64,000 nt of DNA. Origin: Aculops lycopersici (Eukaryota > Arthropoda > Arachnida > Trombidiformes > Eriophyidae). Location of the stretch: assembly GCA_015350385.1 (NCBI GenBank), contig WNKI01000003.1:1149730-1213729 (forward strand). The letters are read 5' to 3'. Under the pieces are notes generated by a model. It was not told the origin of the DNA. It saw nothing but the letters and a program-made list of their open reading frames with translations, and searched no databases. Made by a program: the position numbers and the translations under genes. Below, piece after piece: positions 1 to 10,244 of the stretch; the first letter of the stretch is position 1, and every line of letters starts with the position of its first letter.

Positions 1-389
1 TGTGATGGAGGTGGATCATCCAAAGTCTCATAGTTTGTTGCCTGTTTCAAGGCTTGTGTTGTATCAATTGTATCACTCGTTTCTATATCAATTCGATTGA
101 TTGCATTATCTATTGTAGATTGGGCAATTGTTCCAAAGGCTGCCGCCACTTGTTCTTGTTGACCTCGTGATTTGATTCGATCCTCTAACTCCTGAGCCTC
201 CCTCTTGGTTCTTTCTAGAATCTGATCGACCTTTTCAAGAGCCTCTTTTTCAAGCTGAAAAGTATATGGTGGCTGTTCCAAGGAGCTTACTCTTGGAACG
301 TCTATCACCTGACTTAGATAAACTTCAAAATCTAATGGCTGATATTTAATATCCAATCTCATTGGAATGTCTCTGCAGGTGTAATCCAT
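1..389 (-). CDS. UMA-domain protein, UBAP1-like (5' part only)
   Basis: The minus strand is open from an ATG at 389 to the window edge (129 codons), so only the N-terminus is visible. The translation has a YTCRDIPMRL start, a DVP motif, then PPYTFQLEKEALEKVDQI running into a charged helix. This order matches the UMA domain at the N-terminus of UBAP1, where a conserved aromatic-F-x-L-E-K segment precedes a helix. UBAP1 is an ESCRT-I subunit that sorts ubiquitinated cargo at endosomes. No in-frame upstream ATG occurs before a stop, which supports this start. The gene is divergent from the ubiquitin E1 gene at 980. The C-terminal ubiquitin-binding part would lie outside the window, so the assignment rests on about 60 residues. 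Confidence 0.5.
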   Translation of the reverse strand, partial: MDYTCRDIPMRLDIKYQPLDFEVYLSQVIDVPRVSSLEQPPYTFQLEKEALEKVDQILERTKREAQELEDRIKSRGQQEQVAAAFGTIAQSTIDNAINRIDIETSDTIDTTQALKQATNYETLDDPPPS

Positions 390-979
390 GTTGGACGTTT
401 CAAGTTCCACAAGGGACAGTAATAATAATACTAGCTTTTCTATTGCTCAGCCCTGACTCTCCACTCTTTAGTAGCAGTGGTTGCAGTATTGGTTGTAGCT
501 GAGCTGTGAGCAAGTGTTGGTGATAATAATATGCAAACATAGAGAGTTATTTAATTATGATTGAGTCGATTAATGTCGTAATCTATTGTAATTGTTGAAA
601 CATTAGAAGTTAAATACTCCATGATTTTCCCAACACTATTGCTTCATTGTTTTGGTGTTGCGCGAGAGTGACGAACATATACACAACGTGAATTCGTAAT
701 TCGCGCGCAGTTATGTCAGTGGCCAGTTGAAGAAAATTCTCAGAAAGCAGACTTGACGTAGTGCACTGAAAAACCGAGTAGCAGCAGCAGTAGCCACAAA
801 TTCTGCCATTCGGTCACCGCTATTAGCACGTTATTGTTACACATATAAGCAAGGTATTTTACATATGTACATCTTGAATAGATATAACATTATTATTACA
901 CAATCATCATCTCATCATTAGGGTAGACTTATTTATCTACATATATTAACCAATTTTCCATCATTATCCGCGAAAGCGC
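390..979. promoter_or_regulatory. Divergent intergenic region and 5' UTRs
   Basis: This 590-base stretch separates two genes that start in opposite directions, so it must hold both promoters and both 5' UTRs. I see no TATA box in a convincing position. A short run of AGC/AGT triplets lies near 780-795, and the 100 bases before the UBA1 ATG are AT-rich and leader-like. No other gene is visible. Confidence 0.5.
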
Positions 980-3900
980 ATGTCTTTAGCTAAACGTATC
1001 CGTTTAGACAAAGACGAAGAGATGGCACAAAATGGGTGCCCGCCACCATCAGACATTGATGAGGGCCTCTATTCTAGGCAACTCTATGTTTTAGGCCACG
1101 AGGCAATGCGCCGAATGGCCACCACCGACATCCTCATTTGTGGCCTGGGCGGCTTAGGTGTCGAGATAGCCAAGAACATCATTTTGGGAGGTGTCCGGTC
1201 GGTGACATTACAATCCTCTAGGAATTGCACAATCCAAGATTTGTCGTCGCAATTTTTCCTCGATGAAAGCGATTTGGGCAAAAATATGGCCGAGGCCAGT
1301 TGCCAGAAGTTGGCTGAATTGAATATTAACGTTCAGGTCAAGACTCACTCTGGTCCACTCTTAGATGAGCAACTTCTAACAAAGTATCATGTCATCGTTT
1401 TAACAGAATCAGCCTACGATGAAATCAAGCAGATCTCTGAGATTACTCACCAGCGAAACATTGCTCTCATTGTTGCAGCCACAAGTGGACTTATTGGCCA
1501 GATTTTCTGTGATTTCGGCCAAAATTTTCAGGTTCACGACCAGGATGGCGAACAGCCAAGATCTGTAATGATTGCAAGTATCACAAAGGAAATTGATGGA
1601 ATTGTAACTTGTATAGATGAGACAAAACATGGCTTTCAAGATGGCGATTACGTAACCTTTAGTGAGGTTCAGGGTATGGCTGAATTGAATGGTTGTCAGC
1701 CACGCAAGATTAATGTCATTGGTGATTTCACTTTCAGTATTGGTGACACCAGCCAGTTAGGCGACTATGTTCGCGGTGGCATCGCAACTCAAGTCAAGAT
1801 GCCCATAGGAATCAACTTTGATTCGTTCAATGAGACATTGTTCAGTCCGAAATACCAGGCAGTCGACTATATGGTACCTCGTCAACAACAACTACATGTT
1901 GCCTTCCAAGCAATCGATCAATTCAAGGCAGCACACAAGAGACTACCTAATCCATGGAACGAGGATGATGCTAATGAGTTTGTTAACATAGCGAGCAAGG
2001 TAGCTGAAGCTTTCAAGATTGAAGATCTAGATAAGAAGATGATGGCACTTATTTCTAAGACAGCCTTCGGTGAATTGGCGCCAATGCAAGCTGTTATTGG
2101 TGGTATAGTTGCTCAAGAAGTTATGAAAGCCTGTACCGGTAAATTTATGCCCATCAACCAGTGGTTTTATTATGATTCTTTCGAATGTCTGCCCGAGGAT
2201 GAAGCCAACTACCCAACTGCTGAGAGCGCTCAACCAATTGGCTCCCGCTACGATAGACAGTTGGCTGTCTTTGGCAAGTCAGTCCAGGAGAAGTTAGCCG
2301 AGGCAAAGTTTTTCCTAGTCGGGGCTGGTGCCATCGGTTGCGAGTTATTGAAGAATTTCGCAATGATGGGATTAGGAACTAGCCCGAATGGGCGTGTAAT
2401 CATTACAGATATGGATATCATAGAAAAGTCAAATCTCAATCGTCAATTTTTGTTCCGTAGCTATGATGTCGGCAAGATGAAGTCAGAAACTGCAGCCAGG
2501 GCGGCTAAGAAGATGAATAGCTCCATCAATATTGAGGCTCATCAGAATCGAGTCGGACCAGAGACAGAAAATATCTATGACGATGTTTTCTTCGAGAGTC
2601 TGACGGGTGTCACGAATGCTTTAGATAACGTAGATGCTCGTGTTTACATGGATCGACGTTGCGTCTATTACCGTAAGCCACTGCTAGAATCAGGAACAAC
2701 CGGAACAAAGGGTAACACCCAAGTGGTGATCCCATTCTTAACTGCATCTTACTCATCAACCCGCGACCCTGAGGAGGAGAAATCAATACCAATCTGTACC
2801 CTCAAGAACTTCCCAAATGCTATTGAGCATACACTTCAATGGGCTCGTGACGAGTTCGAGGGTCTATTTAAGATTGGTCCAGATGCCGTGCAACAGTATC
2901 TGAATGATCCAGGATTCATGGATCGAACAATGAAAATGGCAGGCAATCAACCGGTTGAGATGTTAGAAATAGTGAAACGTTTCTTAGTTGCCGAAAGGCC
3001 AAATACTTTTGAGGATTGTGTTAAATGGGCTAGGTTCCATTGGCAAGAACAGTATGATAATCAGATCCGTCAATTACTCTTTAATTTCCCACCAGATAGA
3101 ACAACCACATCGGGTGCGCCGTTTTGGTCAGGTCCAAAGCGTTGTCCACGCAATCTAACTTTCTCAGTAGAGGATCCAATGCATTTGGATTACATTATGG
3201 CCGCGGCAAATCTGAAGGCGTATGTTTATGGAATACCACAGGTCAGAGATCGACAAAAGATCGTGGAAATATTATCTCATATTAATGTGCCCGAGTTTGT
3301 ACCAAGATCTGGAATCAAGATTGCAGTCAACGACTCTGAGGCTCAATCAAGTGGAAATGATGGTGGAATGCCCGATTTGGATAGACTATCATTGATTAGA
3401 GACGAATTACCAGCACCAGAAACTGTCAAGACCCCAATCAATCCGATTGACTTTGAAAAGGATGATGATACAAACTTTCACATGGACTTTGTGGTTGCCG
3501 CTTCGAATCTTCGTGCTAGCAACTATAGTATTGTACCGGCCGATCATTATAAGAGCAAGCTAATTGCGGGTAAAATTATCCCAGCAATCGCTACCACCAC
3601 CTCACTCGTGTCAGGCCTCACCTGTTTGGAGTTGTTCAAGGTTATTCAAGGCCACAAGAAGTTGGACTCATATCGTGACAACTTTTTGAACTTGGCTCTT
3701 GCCTACTTGGGATATGCTGAGCCTATGAGAGCTCCTAAGAACAAATATTACGACAAGGAGTTCACACTGTGGGATCGATTTGAGGTTAACGGCGAGATTA
3801 CATTGAAGGAATTCATGGATTACTTTAAGAACCAACACAACTTAGAAATCACTATGCTATCTCAAGGTGTATGCATGTTGTACTCGTTCTTCTTGCCGCC

Positions 3901-4084
3901 AGCTAGGGCTAATGAGAGGATGACCATGGGGATGAGTGAGCTCGTTGAAAAGGTATCCAAGAAACCCATCGAGCCCCATGTTCGGGCGCTTGTATTTGAA
4001 TTGTGTTGCAACGACACCACCGGTGAGGACGTCGAGGTTCCATATGTCAAGTACAATTTGCCGGCTGAACGTTTCCGCGGCTAA
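980..4084 (+). CDS. UBA1: Ubiquitin-activating enzyme E1
   Basis: A single 1,034-codon exon encodes a complete ubiquitin E1, which adenylates ubiquitin, links it to its catalytic cysteine and passes it to E2 enzymes. The inactive ThiF-like half comes first (GLGGLGVEIAKN near residue 55). The active nucleotide-binding motif GAGAIGCELLKN starts at residue 448, followed by DMDIIEKSNLNRQFLFR. The catalytic cysteine is Cys606 in PICTLKNFP, and a ubiquitin-fold domain closes the protein. Human UBA1 is about 1,058 residues and yeast Uba1 about 1,024, so this is full length. The absence of introns is notable for an animal UBA1, but no part is missing, so it is not an obvious processed pseudogene. Confidence 0.97.
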   Translation: MSLAKRIRLDKDEEMAQNGCPPPSDIDEGLYSRQLYVLGHEAMRRMATTDILICGLGGLGVEIAKNIILGGVRSVTLQSSRNCTIQDLSSQFFLDESDLGKNMAEASCQKLAELNINVQVKTHSGPLLDEQLLTKYHVIVLTESAYDEIKQISEITHQRNIALIVAATSGLIGQIFCDFGQNFQVHDQDGEQPRSVMIASITKEIDGIVTCIDETKHGFQDGDYVTFSEVQGMAELNGCQPRKINVIGDFTFSIGDTSQLGDYVRGGIATQVKMPIGINFDSFNETLFSPKYQAVDYMVPRQQQLHVAFQAIDQFKAAHKRLPNPWNEDDANEFVNIASKVAEAFKIEDLDKKMMALISKTAFGELAPMQAVIGGIVAQEVMKACTGKFMPINQWFYYDSFECLPEDEANYPTAESAQPIGSRYDRQLAVFGKSVQEKLAEAKFFLVGAGAIGCELLKNFAMMGLGTSPNGRVIITDMDIIEKSNLNRQFLFRSYDVGKMKSETAARAAKKMNSSINIEAHQNRVGPETENIYDDVFFESLTGVTNALDNVDARVYMDRRCVYYRKPLLESGTTGTKGNTQVVIPFLTASYSSTRDPEEEKSIPICTLKNFPNAIEHTLQWARDEFEGLFKIGPDAVQQYLNDPGFMDRTMKMAGNQPVEMLEIVKRFLVAERPNTFEDCVKWARFHWQEQYDNQIRQLLFNFPPDRTTTSGAPFWSGPKRCPRNLTFSVEDPMHLDYIMAAANLKAYVYGIPQVRDRQKIVEILSHINVPEFVPRSGIKIAVNDSEAQSSGNDGGMPDLDRLSLIRDELPAPETVKTPINPIDFEKDDDTNFHMDFVVAASNLRASNYSIVPADHYKSKLIAGKIIPAIATTTSLVSGLTCLELFKVIQGHKKLDSYRDNFLNLALAYLGYAEPMRAPKNKYYDKEFTLWDRFEVNGEITLKEFMDYFKNQHNLEITMLSQGVCMLYSFFLPPARANERMTMGMSELVEKVSKKPIEPHVRALVFELCCNDTTGEDVEVPYVKYNLPAERFRG

Positions 4085-4136
4085 TCAACTCTATGAGCAA
4101 CGATATCAATAGAATATATATACACACACAAAAGTC

Positions 4137-4142
4137 ATTAAA
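4137..4142 (+). terminator. Probable poly(A) signal of UBA1
   Basis: ATTAAA lies 53 bases after the UBA1 stop codon. It is the commonest variant of AATAAA and sits in a short spacer between convergent genes. The cleavage site itself cannot be read from sequence. Confidence 0.45.
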
Positions 4143-4211
4143 TCTTATCAGGTAACACTGATCAATATCGCGTATCAAGCTTGAATATAATTTTTGGAGT
4201 CGCATAATTCT

Positions 4212-4217
4212 TTTATT
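4212..4217 (-). terminator. Probable poly(A) signal of the CRAL-TRIO gene
   Basis: TTTATT on the plus strand reads AATAAA on the minus strand, about 140 bases beyond the stop of the minus-strand gene ending at 4356. With the UBA1 signal at 4137 it suggests that the two convergent 3' ends nearly touch or overlap. Confidence 0.5.
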
Positions 4218-4355
4218 TGTGTTTATAAAACAGACATGTATCTACAGGAATCAAATCAATGGTGAGTTTTTTGTTGATGTGTCGTATAGTCGCTTTTGCT
4301 ATTGCTTCTCCTGCTGCTGCTGTTGCTGCTCATTACATAACAAGGTAAAACATTT

Positions 4356-5477
4356 TTACTCATCGCCTTCGTCTGCAATGGCCGCCAACTTGGGCGCGTC
4401 CTTGTTGCTGACACTGACCTTTTTCGAGGGCTTGCTATTTGTGGATCCATCCGCGCCACTCGCTTGCTCGCTTCCGTCGGCGTTTGTATCAATCTTATTC
4501 TTCATCCAATGCCAAAATTCCAAAACCGAACTTCGGCGGCGCATATTCTTGCTGCGGCGCTGAGCCAGCGCCGCGTCCGCCTCGTCCAGGTAAGGCTGGT
4601 AGATTTTCATAATGGAAGCCAGGTCTTTCTCGCTCAATTTTAGCTCGGCAGCCATCTCCTCGAAGGATCTGGCATTCTTGGGCGCCCTTCGGTAGTTAAT
4701 GTCGCAGGTACCGCCCATAAAGTCGGGCAAGGCCTCCTTGGAAACCCAATTGTGGATGTCCTTCTTTGAGGCAGTCTTTGCAAGTTTCTTGTACTCGCTT
4801 GGCAAACAGGCAATGGTTGTGTTGACAATTTTACTCAGCAACCAAGGGAGCTCGTAGATGAGAACATAATTTAAACCCTTCGGTAGGTGAGGAATAACTT
4901 CATTTAACATAAACAATAGCATATTTACGTCCATATTTGCCATTCCCGTACCTGAGCAATCAAATATAATTGACCACCCTCTTCCATCGCGTTCATTGTC
5001 AACTCTATTTGCAATATGTATAATATAATGCTGAAACAACTCTTGAATGCAGCTCAACTTTTTGTCATAAAGCTTTGCGCGGACATAGATCACCGTGTTG
5101 CCCAACAAATCGGGCGCATAAGGAAAGACGCCGCCGAGATTGTAAAATTCCTTTGGAAAATCCTCATCCTTCCATCTGGGCATCCCGAGACGGTGGCGCC
5201 ACTTTGCGCAATTAATCATCATCTGAGCTGCATCCTCGACATTATCCTTCTTACGTAACAAAAATCGAGTTACTGTCCAATCGGAGTTTAAAAAGCGCTC
5301 CACATCAGAGGGATCAAATAGGTCGGGATTCTTCTCGAATTCCTTGAGGCAAATCTCGCGCACTTTTGCTATCACCTCCGGCGGACTATTTGGTGTCACA
5401 TCGGTAATGAGCGAGTCCAATCGATTCCTTTGCTTCACATTGATGAAGTCTTTCGTTGGCATTCGATTGATGGGCAT
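4356..5477 (-). CDS. CRAL-TRIO (SEC14-like) protein, MOSPD2-type, without MSP domain
   Basis: The 373-residue product has an N-terminal helical part (VERFLNSDWTVTRFLLRKKDNVEDAAQMM) and a CRAL-TRIO lipid-binding domain at roughly residues 110-265. The domain shows IIFDCSGTGMANMDV and YELPWLLSKI, and ends with LPDFMGGTC. The order and wording are closest to the CRAL-TRIO part of MOSPD2, but the MSP domain and C-terminal membrane anchor of MOSPD2 are absent. The last ~50 residues are Ser/Lys-rich and low complexity. The family binds hydrophobic ligands and moves or presents lipids at membranes; the ligand here is unknown. The exon is uninterrupted. A second in-frame Met six codons in is an alternative start. 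Confidence 0.85.
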   Translation of the reverse strand: MPINRMPTKDFINVKQRNRLDSLITDVTPNSPPEVIAKVREICLKEFEKNPDLFDPSDVERFLNSDWTVTRFLLRKKDNVEDAAQMMINCAKWRHRLGMPRWKDEDFPKEFYNLGGVFPYAPDLLGNTVIYVRAKLYDKKLSCIQELFQHYIIHIANRVDNERDGRGWSIIFDCSGTGMANMDVNMLLFMLNEVIPHLPKGLNYVLIYELPWLLSKIVNTTIACLPSEYKKLAKTASKKDIHNWVSKEALPDFMGGTCDINYRRAPKNARSFEEMAAELKLSEKDLASIMKIYQPYLDEADAALAQRRSKNMRRRSSVLEFWHWMKNKIDTNADGSEQASGADGSTNSKPSKKVSVSNKDAPKLAAIADEGDE

Positions 5478-6796
5478 TTTGAAGTTTGTTTGTTTGTTTT
5501 CGTTTGTGTTTGAAAGATTGTTTGCTTTCGCACTTACGACTTGTTTTCAACTTCCGGTTTGAAGTTTCAACTCAAATGTAAAGGTCGTCGCTGGATTTAT
5601 ATTGAAATTTCTAACTTATTTCTCTCTAGAATTGAAGCCCTTATTCTATTATGTGATACCTGCCTGCTGAGTTGTTAATATGCCCCTATCTCTTTCTCTC
5701 TCATAATAATGATCAAGGTGATTCTCTCTCTTACAAGTTTTCTATTACGGCTCTGTTATCTTGTCGACTTTCAAGTCTTATATGAGTTGACTCAATTGAC
5801 TCACTCTCGCCTCGTTTTGTCTCGTCTCGACTCGTTTCGATTCGCAGTCTCAGTACAGGTGGTTGTCGATTTGAGTTGCCGTTTTGAATTTCAAAACTCA
5901 GGTGAGTGTCTACTCATCGACTCCTCTTCGTTCTTTTTCTTCATTCAACTTCTATAGCAAACTCCAGAGCGAGAATCTTGGCGCCGCAATAACAATAATT
6001 GTAATGGCAATAACAATAACAAAAACGAGCCTCTCAACTCTTGCCGCTATTGGTGGACTCGTGCCGTGGTTATTCTATCACAGGTTAATGAATTCCAGTG
6101 TTAAGGGTTAGGACGTCCTATCTATCAGTACTACCATTGATCGTACTGCAGCCGTGGGTTAGAGGCAGCAAACAGATGATGATGTTGACGGCGTAGTGGT
6201 TGATGATCTAACTCCTCGGCATGCGCTTAAGACTACTTTCGCGCAAAGCGAGCGACGTGCAGCCGGGTAATATCATCGGGTAGCTTACAGATTGGCCGCC
6301 TCAGTTTGTCGAATTCAACTTCGTGCCGCCGCCAAGTAACTCCGCCCAAAAAGTTGAGATTTTTCAACCCGACAGACAAGAAAAGATTGAAAAAAATGCG
6401 CCGGCCCCGAGGGAATCAATCGGCGGTGCGGCGAAACCCTTCGGAGCAGTGGGAAGAGCAACAGCATCAACAACAACCACCTGCAAGTCTGGCAAATCGA
6501 TCCTGTAGCGCGGCAAGGCTGTTTATTTTTGCTGTTTGTTTACTCTGGATGCCGACAAACGCAAGTTTATTTTAATACTGGCTCGCAGGATCCAGGTGAG
6601 CGGCAGTTGCAGTGTTGGTAGTGGCGGAGGCAAGCCACGCAACAGGTTGTTGGCGCCGATGTTGGATCTGCTAACACTGTGCATCCATGACTCTCTTGGC
6701 GCCCAGCAAGAGAGCAATAGAAGCATAGGTGGTGGCAGCGAGTGAGTAAGTGAGAAGAAGTGCAACCTGTTGGGCGCGTAGCTCGCGCGCTCGGCC

Positions 6797-6892
6797 ATGA
6801 GAAATGTTTTGCTCTCGCCGATCGCTGTTGCTCGTATCATTTTGCTCAGGCGCAAGCAAAGAGCCGACACTAAGGCAAAAATGACGACTACG

Positions 6893-6932
<40 letters not shown>

Positions 6933-7009
6933 ACATAATCACGGGAGCAACAGCCAATATAACAGCACAGGTAATTGCAACTTGACGCTAGACTCAACTC
7001 GGCGGTACT

Positions 7010-7040
<31 letters not shown>

Positions 7041-7339
7041 TTCAGTCATCTGATCTCTTGCCCAATGCTCGAGATCCTTATTGCTTGCGTCTTTTCGGTT
7101 TGAGATCCTTGGAGAAGGTTGACGCCAGCGACGAGGTCTGGTGTGGCGCAATCAGAAGCCACTGGTTGTGGCTAGAATTTCTTCACCTCTCTTCCACTGA
7201 GCAACAAAAGAGTGGCAGGAAGGAGAAGTCCCACCAACAAGTATCATTTGTCTACATTTACGCAGATCAACATTCTGCTCCAGTGCGAAGTCGACTTCAG
7301 GTGGCCGTTTATCTCGCTCGTAGTATCTTATGTAAGTGA
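6797..7339 (+). CDS. Candidate two-exon gene, unrecognised
   Basis: An ATG at 6797 follows an in-frame stop and opens 58 codons, including a long Thr run encoded by the ACA repeat, up to a CAG/GTAATT donor at 6970/6971. A very strong acceptor, a CT tract followed by TTTCAG, ends at 7045. Joining 6797..6970 to 7046..7339 keeps phase 0 and continues for about 97 further codons to a stop at 7337-7339. The resulting ~155-residue protein has no motif I know. Good splice signals and an open frame on both sides make this more than chance, but the CT tract is a microsatellite and the first exon is repeat-driven. A non-coding transcript is an equal possibility. Confidence 0.25.
6893..6933 (+). repeat. 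(CAA)n microsatellite
   Basis: About 13 uninterrupted CAA units. The runs of Thr, Asn or Val that open frames show here on both strands are products of the repeat. Confidence 0.95.
7014..7041 (+). repeat. (TC)n microsatellite
   Basis: About 14 TC units followed at once by TTCAG, so the tract may double as a polypyrimidine tract of an acceptor site. Confidence 0.95.
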
Positions 7340-8297
7340 CGCACATTTTGTTGTAATAAACGAAAAAGCAACTCGATTGATTGTTGGAGTAAATTGCGTC
7401 AGGCCCACAAGCAACTTGTTGCTTGTTGCTAATGTTACCATCATAAACAAACAAAAAATAGCATCAGTGTCAACACGAACTCCATGTGGATGCTGGGGCT
7501 GAAAATTTCCGTTACTTTTCCGCTCACCTGTTGTCATCTAGTATAGTAAAGTAGTAGTCACCTAAATCCATAACCAACGATCCAAAGTTTAGAGAAAACA
7601 CTAGCGTTTAGTTTCTAGAAATGTGCACCGCCAACTGCGCCTTTGATAAATTAACCTGAGCATTTGATTCTGTTTAACTCATTCAACAGGTACAATCACA
7701 ATAGGAAATAACCAGACCCATTTACCAGATTGATATTTTGGTCTCTCGCCTTCTGGTTGTTTATTTGGATTTTACTTGCTCCATTGCCATTCCATTGACT
7801 TCTCTCTACCGCTATCACTCTCTCGCTCGCTCTTTTGCTTGTCTTGAGTTATTTTTGGTTTATTTTGGTACCCTTCAAGCGTCGGCTTGGTTACAAGGTG
7901 CGACGAGCCCCATGCTAAGAAGTTGGCAAGATTGCAACTCGTAGCAAAAGCGCGGCCGTCTCAATTACCATTGAAATCATTAACCTTTCAGTGGATCGAT
8001 CATCATGCCATGAGTTATGTCTTTTGTGTGTATGTGTGTCTGTGCCGATTCTTAACTTGCCAAATCATCCCAAGCTAACTCTCGTCGCCACCGCTGACGT
8101 CGTCAACAAGTGGCTACAACGGCCCTTGAAATGTCCAAATGGGTGACGCATCGTTGCAGACGAAAAAAGCGCAGTGATCCCTCTACTGCCGCTCATAGTG
8201 AAACTTTTACTCGGCATCTAGTATGGTAGAGTCTTGGCTAGCGTTTTTAGTGTGTGATAAATCTATCTCTATATCTTGTTAGCAAGTCTAACGAGCC

Positions 8298-10244
8298 TCA
8301 GTGCTCGTGGTCAAAGATGATCTGAGCCGCTATGAGGGTGACAAAGGTGCGCAGCATGTGGAGGTGCGACTTGACTGTTAGTTTGGTCCACGGAGTCGCA
8401 AGGTGGTTTTCAAATTGGTGCAAGAATTCGCGACAAAAAAGCACATCCTTCTTCTTGATTAGCAACAATTGATGGGCGGCCACCTGTTGGTGGCTATTGT
8501 GCGCTTGACTCCGTTCCTCTGCTGCTGTCGCCGTCGCTGCCAGACTTCTGGCCTCGCCATTGCTGTTTGATGCCAAGTTAAGCGTCGAGCCGCCATCCCT
8601 CCTGCCATCTAACGGCGTCGTGGGTGGTTGTTGGATCAGTAGAGGCGGTGGCAGCGGCAAGCCACTTGGTCCCACGGTTTTAAAGTCATTTTGCATAAAG
8701 TATTCGTCTTCAACTGTTTGTACGAATGAGCTTAATGCATAGAAAACCCACCTGTCGCCGGAGTAACAGACGAAGATGATAAATATAAAGTTTACCGAGA
8801 TTAACAGCAATATAAAACCGTGGTAACTATTCGAGCGGTTGGCGAGAATGTGATAGGCCAATAGGAATAGTGAGCCGTTGGCAAGGAACGCGTTCAATGT
8901 AATGTGGACCAGAGTGCCAATTTGAACCGACCTCAGGACCTCCAAGTGATCGTCCATATTGTTGAGATTTCGTTGAATCTCGTCCAAGGTGATGAAATCA
9001 AACGCTTGATCGCCATTGAGCGACTTACCTGACGTGAAGCTGATTGTGTCGCAGGTGGTTGTGGTCATGGAAAGGGCGCTTGCATCTTCGTGGTTTGAGT
9101 TGATGTTATTATTGTTGCTATTATTATTATTATTATTATAGCTATTGTTAGCTAATAGATCAGCTGATGGACTCGAAGTTCTACTGTGAGCCAAAGCGAT
9201 TTGTTGGTGTCTCCATTTTCGTTGTCTCCTATGGAAATGCATGAATCTATTCTCGAGATGACTCTTCAAAGCCAGTAACCAGTGGCCAAAACACGATCTG
9301 ATGTAGAGATCGATGATCGACATAACAAGTAACATGAATATAGTGACTGAACTTGCAAATAGACCTGCCAAAAAGGTGGGCAGGTAAAAGGTTCCGACAA
9401 ACTCGTCTAGTCCCTTGCACATTAGCATATTATTCAGGGTTCCATGGTAAATCATGAATAACATTAAAAGTCCTAGCGATTTTGAACCTAGTAGATGCTG
9501 TACTTCCACTTTGATGAAACACAACTTTGGTGTTATAAGAATCTTGTACATTGGACATAAGTCGAACAAATTTGTTTTAAACGACACGAGTATCTGCGAA
9601 ACGCAGGTGGTGAAGCCGAGGAAGCTGATGAAGATAAATATCGGATTTCGGTAGTCCTGATTGATAATGTTCATCTCAAAGAAACTCATACCAAGTCGGT
9701 AGGCTAAAACGTAACATACAAAGAAGAACAGAAGGATCTTGTAAACGATGGACATCCAAAGGGGCAGGCCAATCCAATTTAGTTGACCCATTAGCTGATG
9801 AAAAAAGAGCAAGCTCTTGGCGCCATGAATCAACTTTGGTCCGCTGAAATCCAACAAGTCGTCGCCGTATGGATCTCGGCCGCGTCCTATCCGTAATTTC
9901 CGCTCTCTTTTCTCTCTATCCCTCCGTTTCCGTTGCTTCTCCTTCAATTTGAGCTTGGCGCTCTTGCTTGCAGTCGAATGGACAGTTGACCTCCGGTCCC
10001 GTAAACCACTATGCGCTGCCGCTGCCGCCGCCGGCAAGACACACACGTCTGGTCCGTTTTGCTGGTGTTGCTCCTCAGATCCATTAATATCATTGACTTC
10101 GCCTACTTCGTTTGCCGCGTCCTCCTCGCTTTCACTTGATTGCTCTTCGTCTTCATCCGAATGGTACTCATCAATGAGAATCGGCTCTAAATCCAACACG
10201 TGCTTCAGCACAGCGCCCAGGTGAAGCTTAATTAATCCGGACAT
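8298..10244 (-). CDS. Gustatory-receptor-like seven-helix membrane protein
   Basis: The 648-residue product has an acidic and then very basic N-terminal tail (to ~residue 140) and seven hydrophobic segments near residues 162-183, 200-221, 256-275, 287-315, 447-470, 475-500 and 625-645. A long loop between helices 4 and 5 has a run of Asn encoded by an AAT repeat, then DEIQRNLNNMDDHLEVLRSVQ, a helix like those in insect-type gustatory receptors. The last helix follows a Phe/His-rich stretch and is near the C-terminus (MLRTFVTLIAAQIIF), the layout of the arthropod gustatory receptor family. The family's TYhhhhhQF signature is only loosely kept. Typical members have 350-450 residues; the excess is low-complexity insertion. 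These proteins are ligand-gated channels in sensory cells. Family-level assignment is likely but not certain. Confidence 0.55.
   Translation of the reverse strand: MSGLIKLHLGAVLKHVLDLEPILIDEYHSDEDEEQSSESEEDAANEVGEVNDINGSEEQHQQNGPDVCVLPAAAAAAHSGLRDRRSTVHSTASKSAKLKLKEKQRKRRDREKRERKLRIGRGRDPYGDDLLDFSGPKLIHGAKSLLFFHQLMGQLNWIGLPLWMSIVYKILLFFFVCYVLAYRLGMSFFEMNIINQDYRNPIFIFISFLGFTTCVSQILVSFKTNLFDLCPMYKILITPKLCFIKVEVQHLLGSKSLGLLMLFMIYHGTLNNMLMCKGLDEFVGTFYLPTFLAGLFASSVTIFMLLVMSIIDLYIRSCFGHWLLALKSHLENRFMHFHRRQRKWRHQQIALAHSRTSSPSADLLANNSYNNNNNNSNNNNINSNHEDASALSMTTTTCDTISFTSGKSLNGDQAFDFITLDEIQRNLNNMDDHLEVLRSVQIGTLVHITLNAFLANGSLFLLAYHILANRSNSYHGFILLLISVNFIFIIFVCYSGDRWVFYALSSFVQTVEDEYFMQNDFKTVGPSGLPLPPPLLIQQPPTTPLDGRRDGGSTLNLASNSNGEARSLAATATAAEERSQAHNSHQQVAAHQLLLIKKKDVLFCREFLHQFENHLATPWTKLTVKSHLHMLRTFVTLIAAQIIFDHEH
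9101..9150 (+). repeat. ATT/TTG triplet tract inside the receptor-like CDS
   Basis: Imperfect ATT repeats on the plus strand encode an Asn-rich stretch on the minus strand, in the long loop between helices 4 and 5. Confidence 0.9.

Larger units (their letters stand above)
5478..8297. other. Repeat-rich spacer with possible plus-strand exons
   Basis: This 2.8-kb stretch lies upstream of the CRAL-TRIO gene and downstream of the receptor-like gene, both on the minus strand. It holds a CAA tract (6893-6933), a CT tract (7014-7041) and many CANNTG-type words. Plus-strand splice-like pairs are seen: GTGAGT at 5902 with TTCTATAG ending at 5957 (56 bases), and GTAATT at 6971 with (CT)n-TTTCAG ending at 7045 (75 bases). 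The second pair joins two open frames and is listed separately as a weak candidate gene. I recognise no conserved protein. Confidence 0.5.

Noticed and set aside
6523..6997. Minus-strand frames with long Val and Cys runs
   Set aside because: They are translations of the CAA tract and flanking sequence, with no motif outside the repeat.
9018..9035. Perfect CAG/GTAAGT donor inside the receptor-like CDS (minus strand)
   Set aside because: Any usable acceptor downstream would remove the conserved helix before membrane segment 5; the frame is open without splicing.
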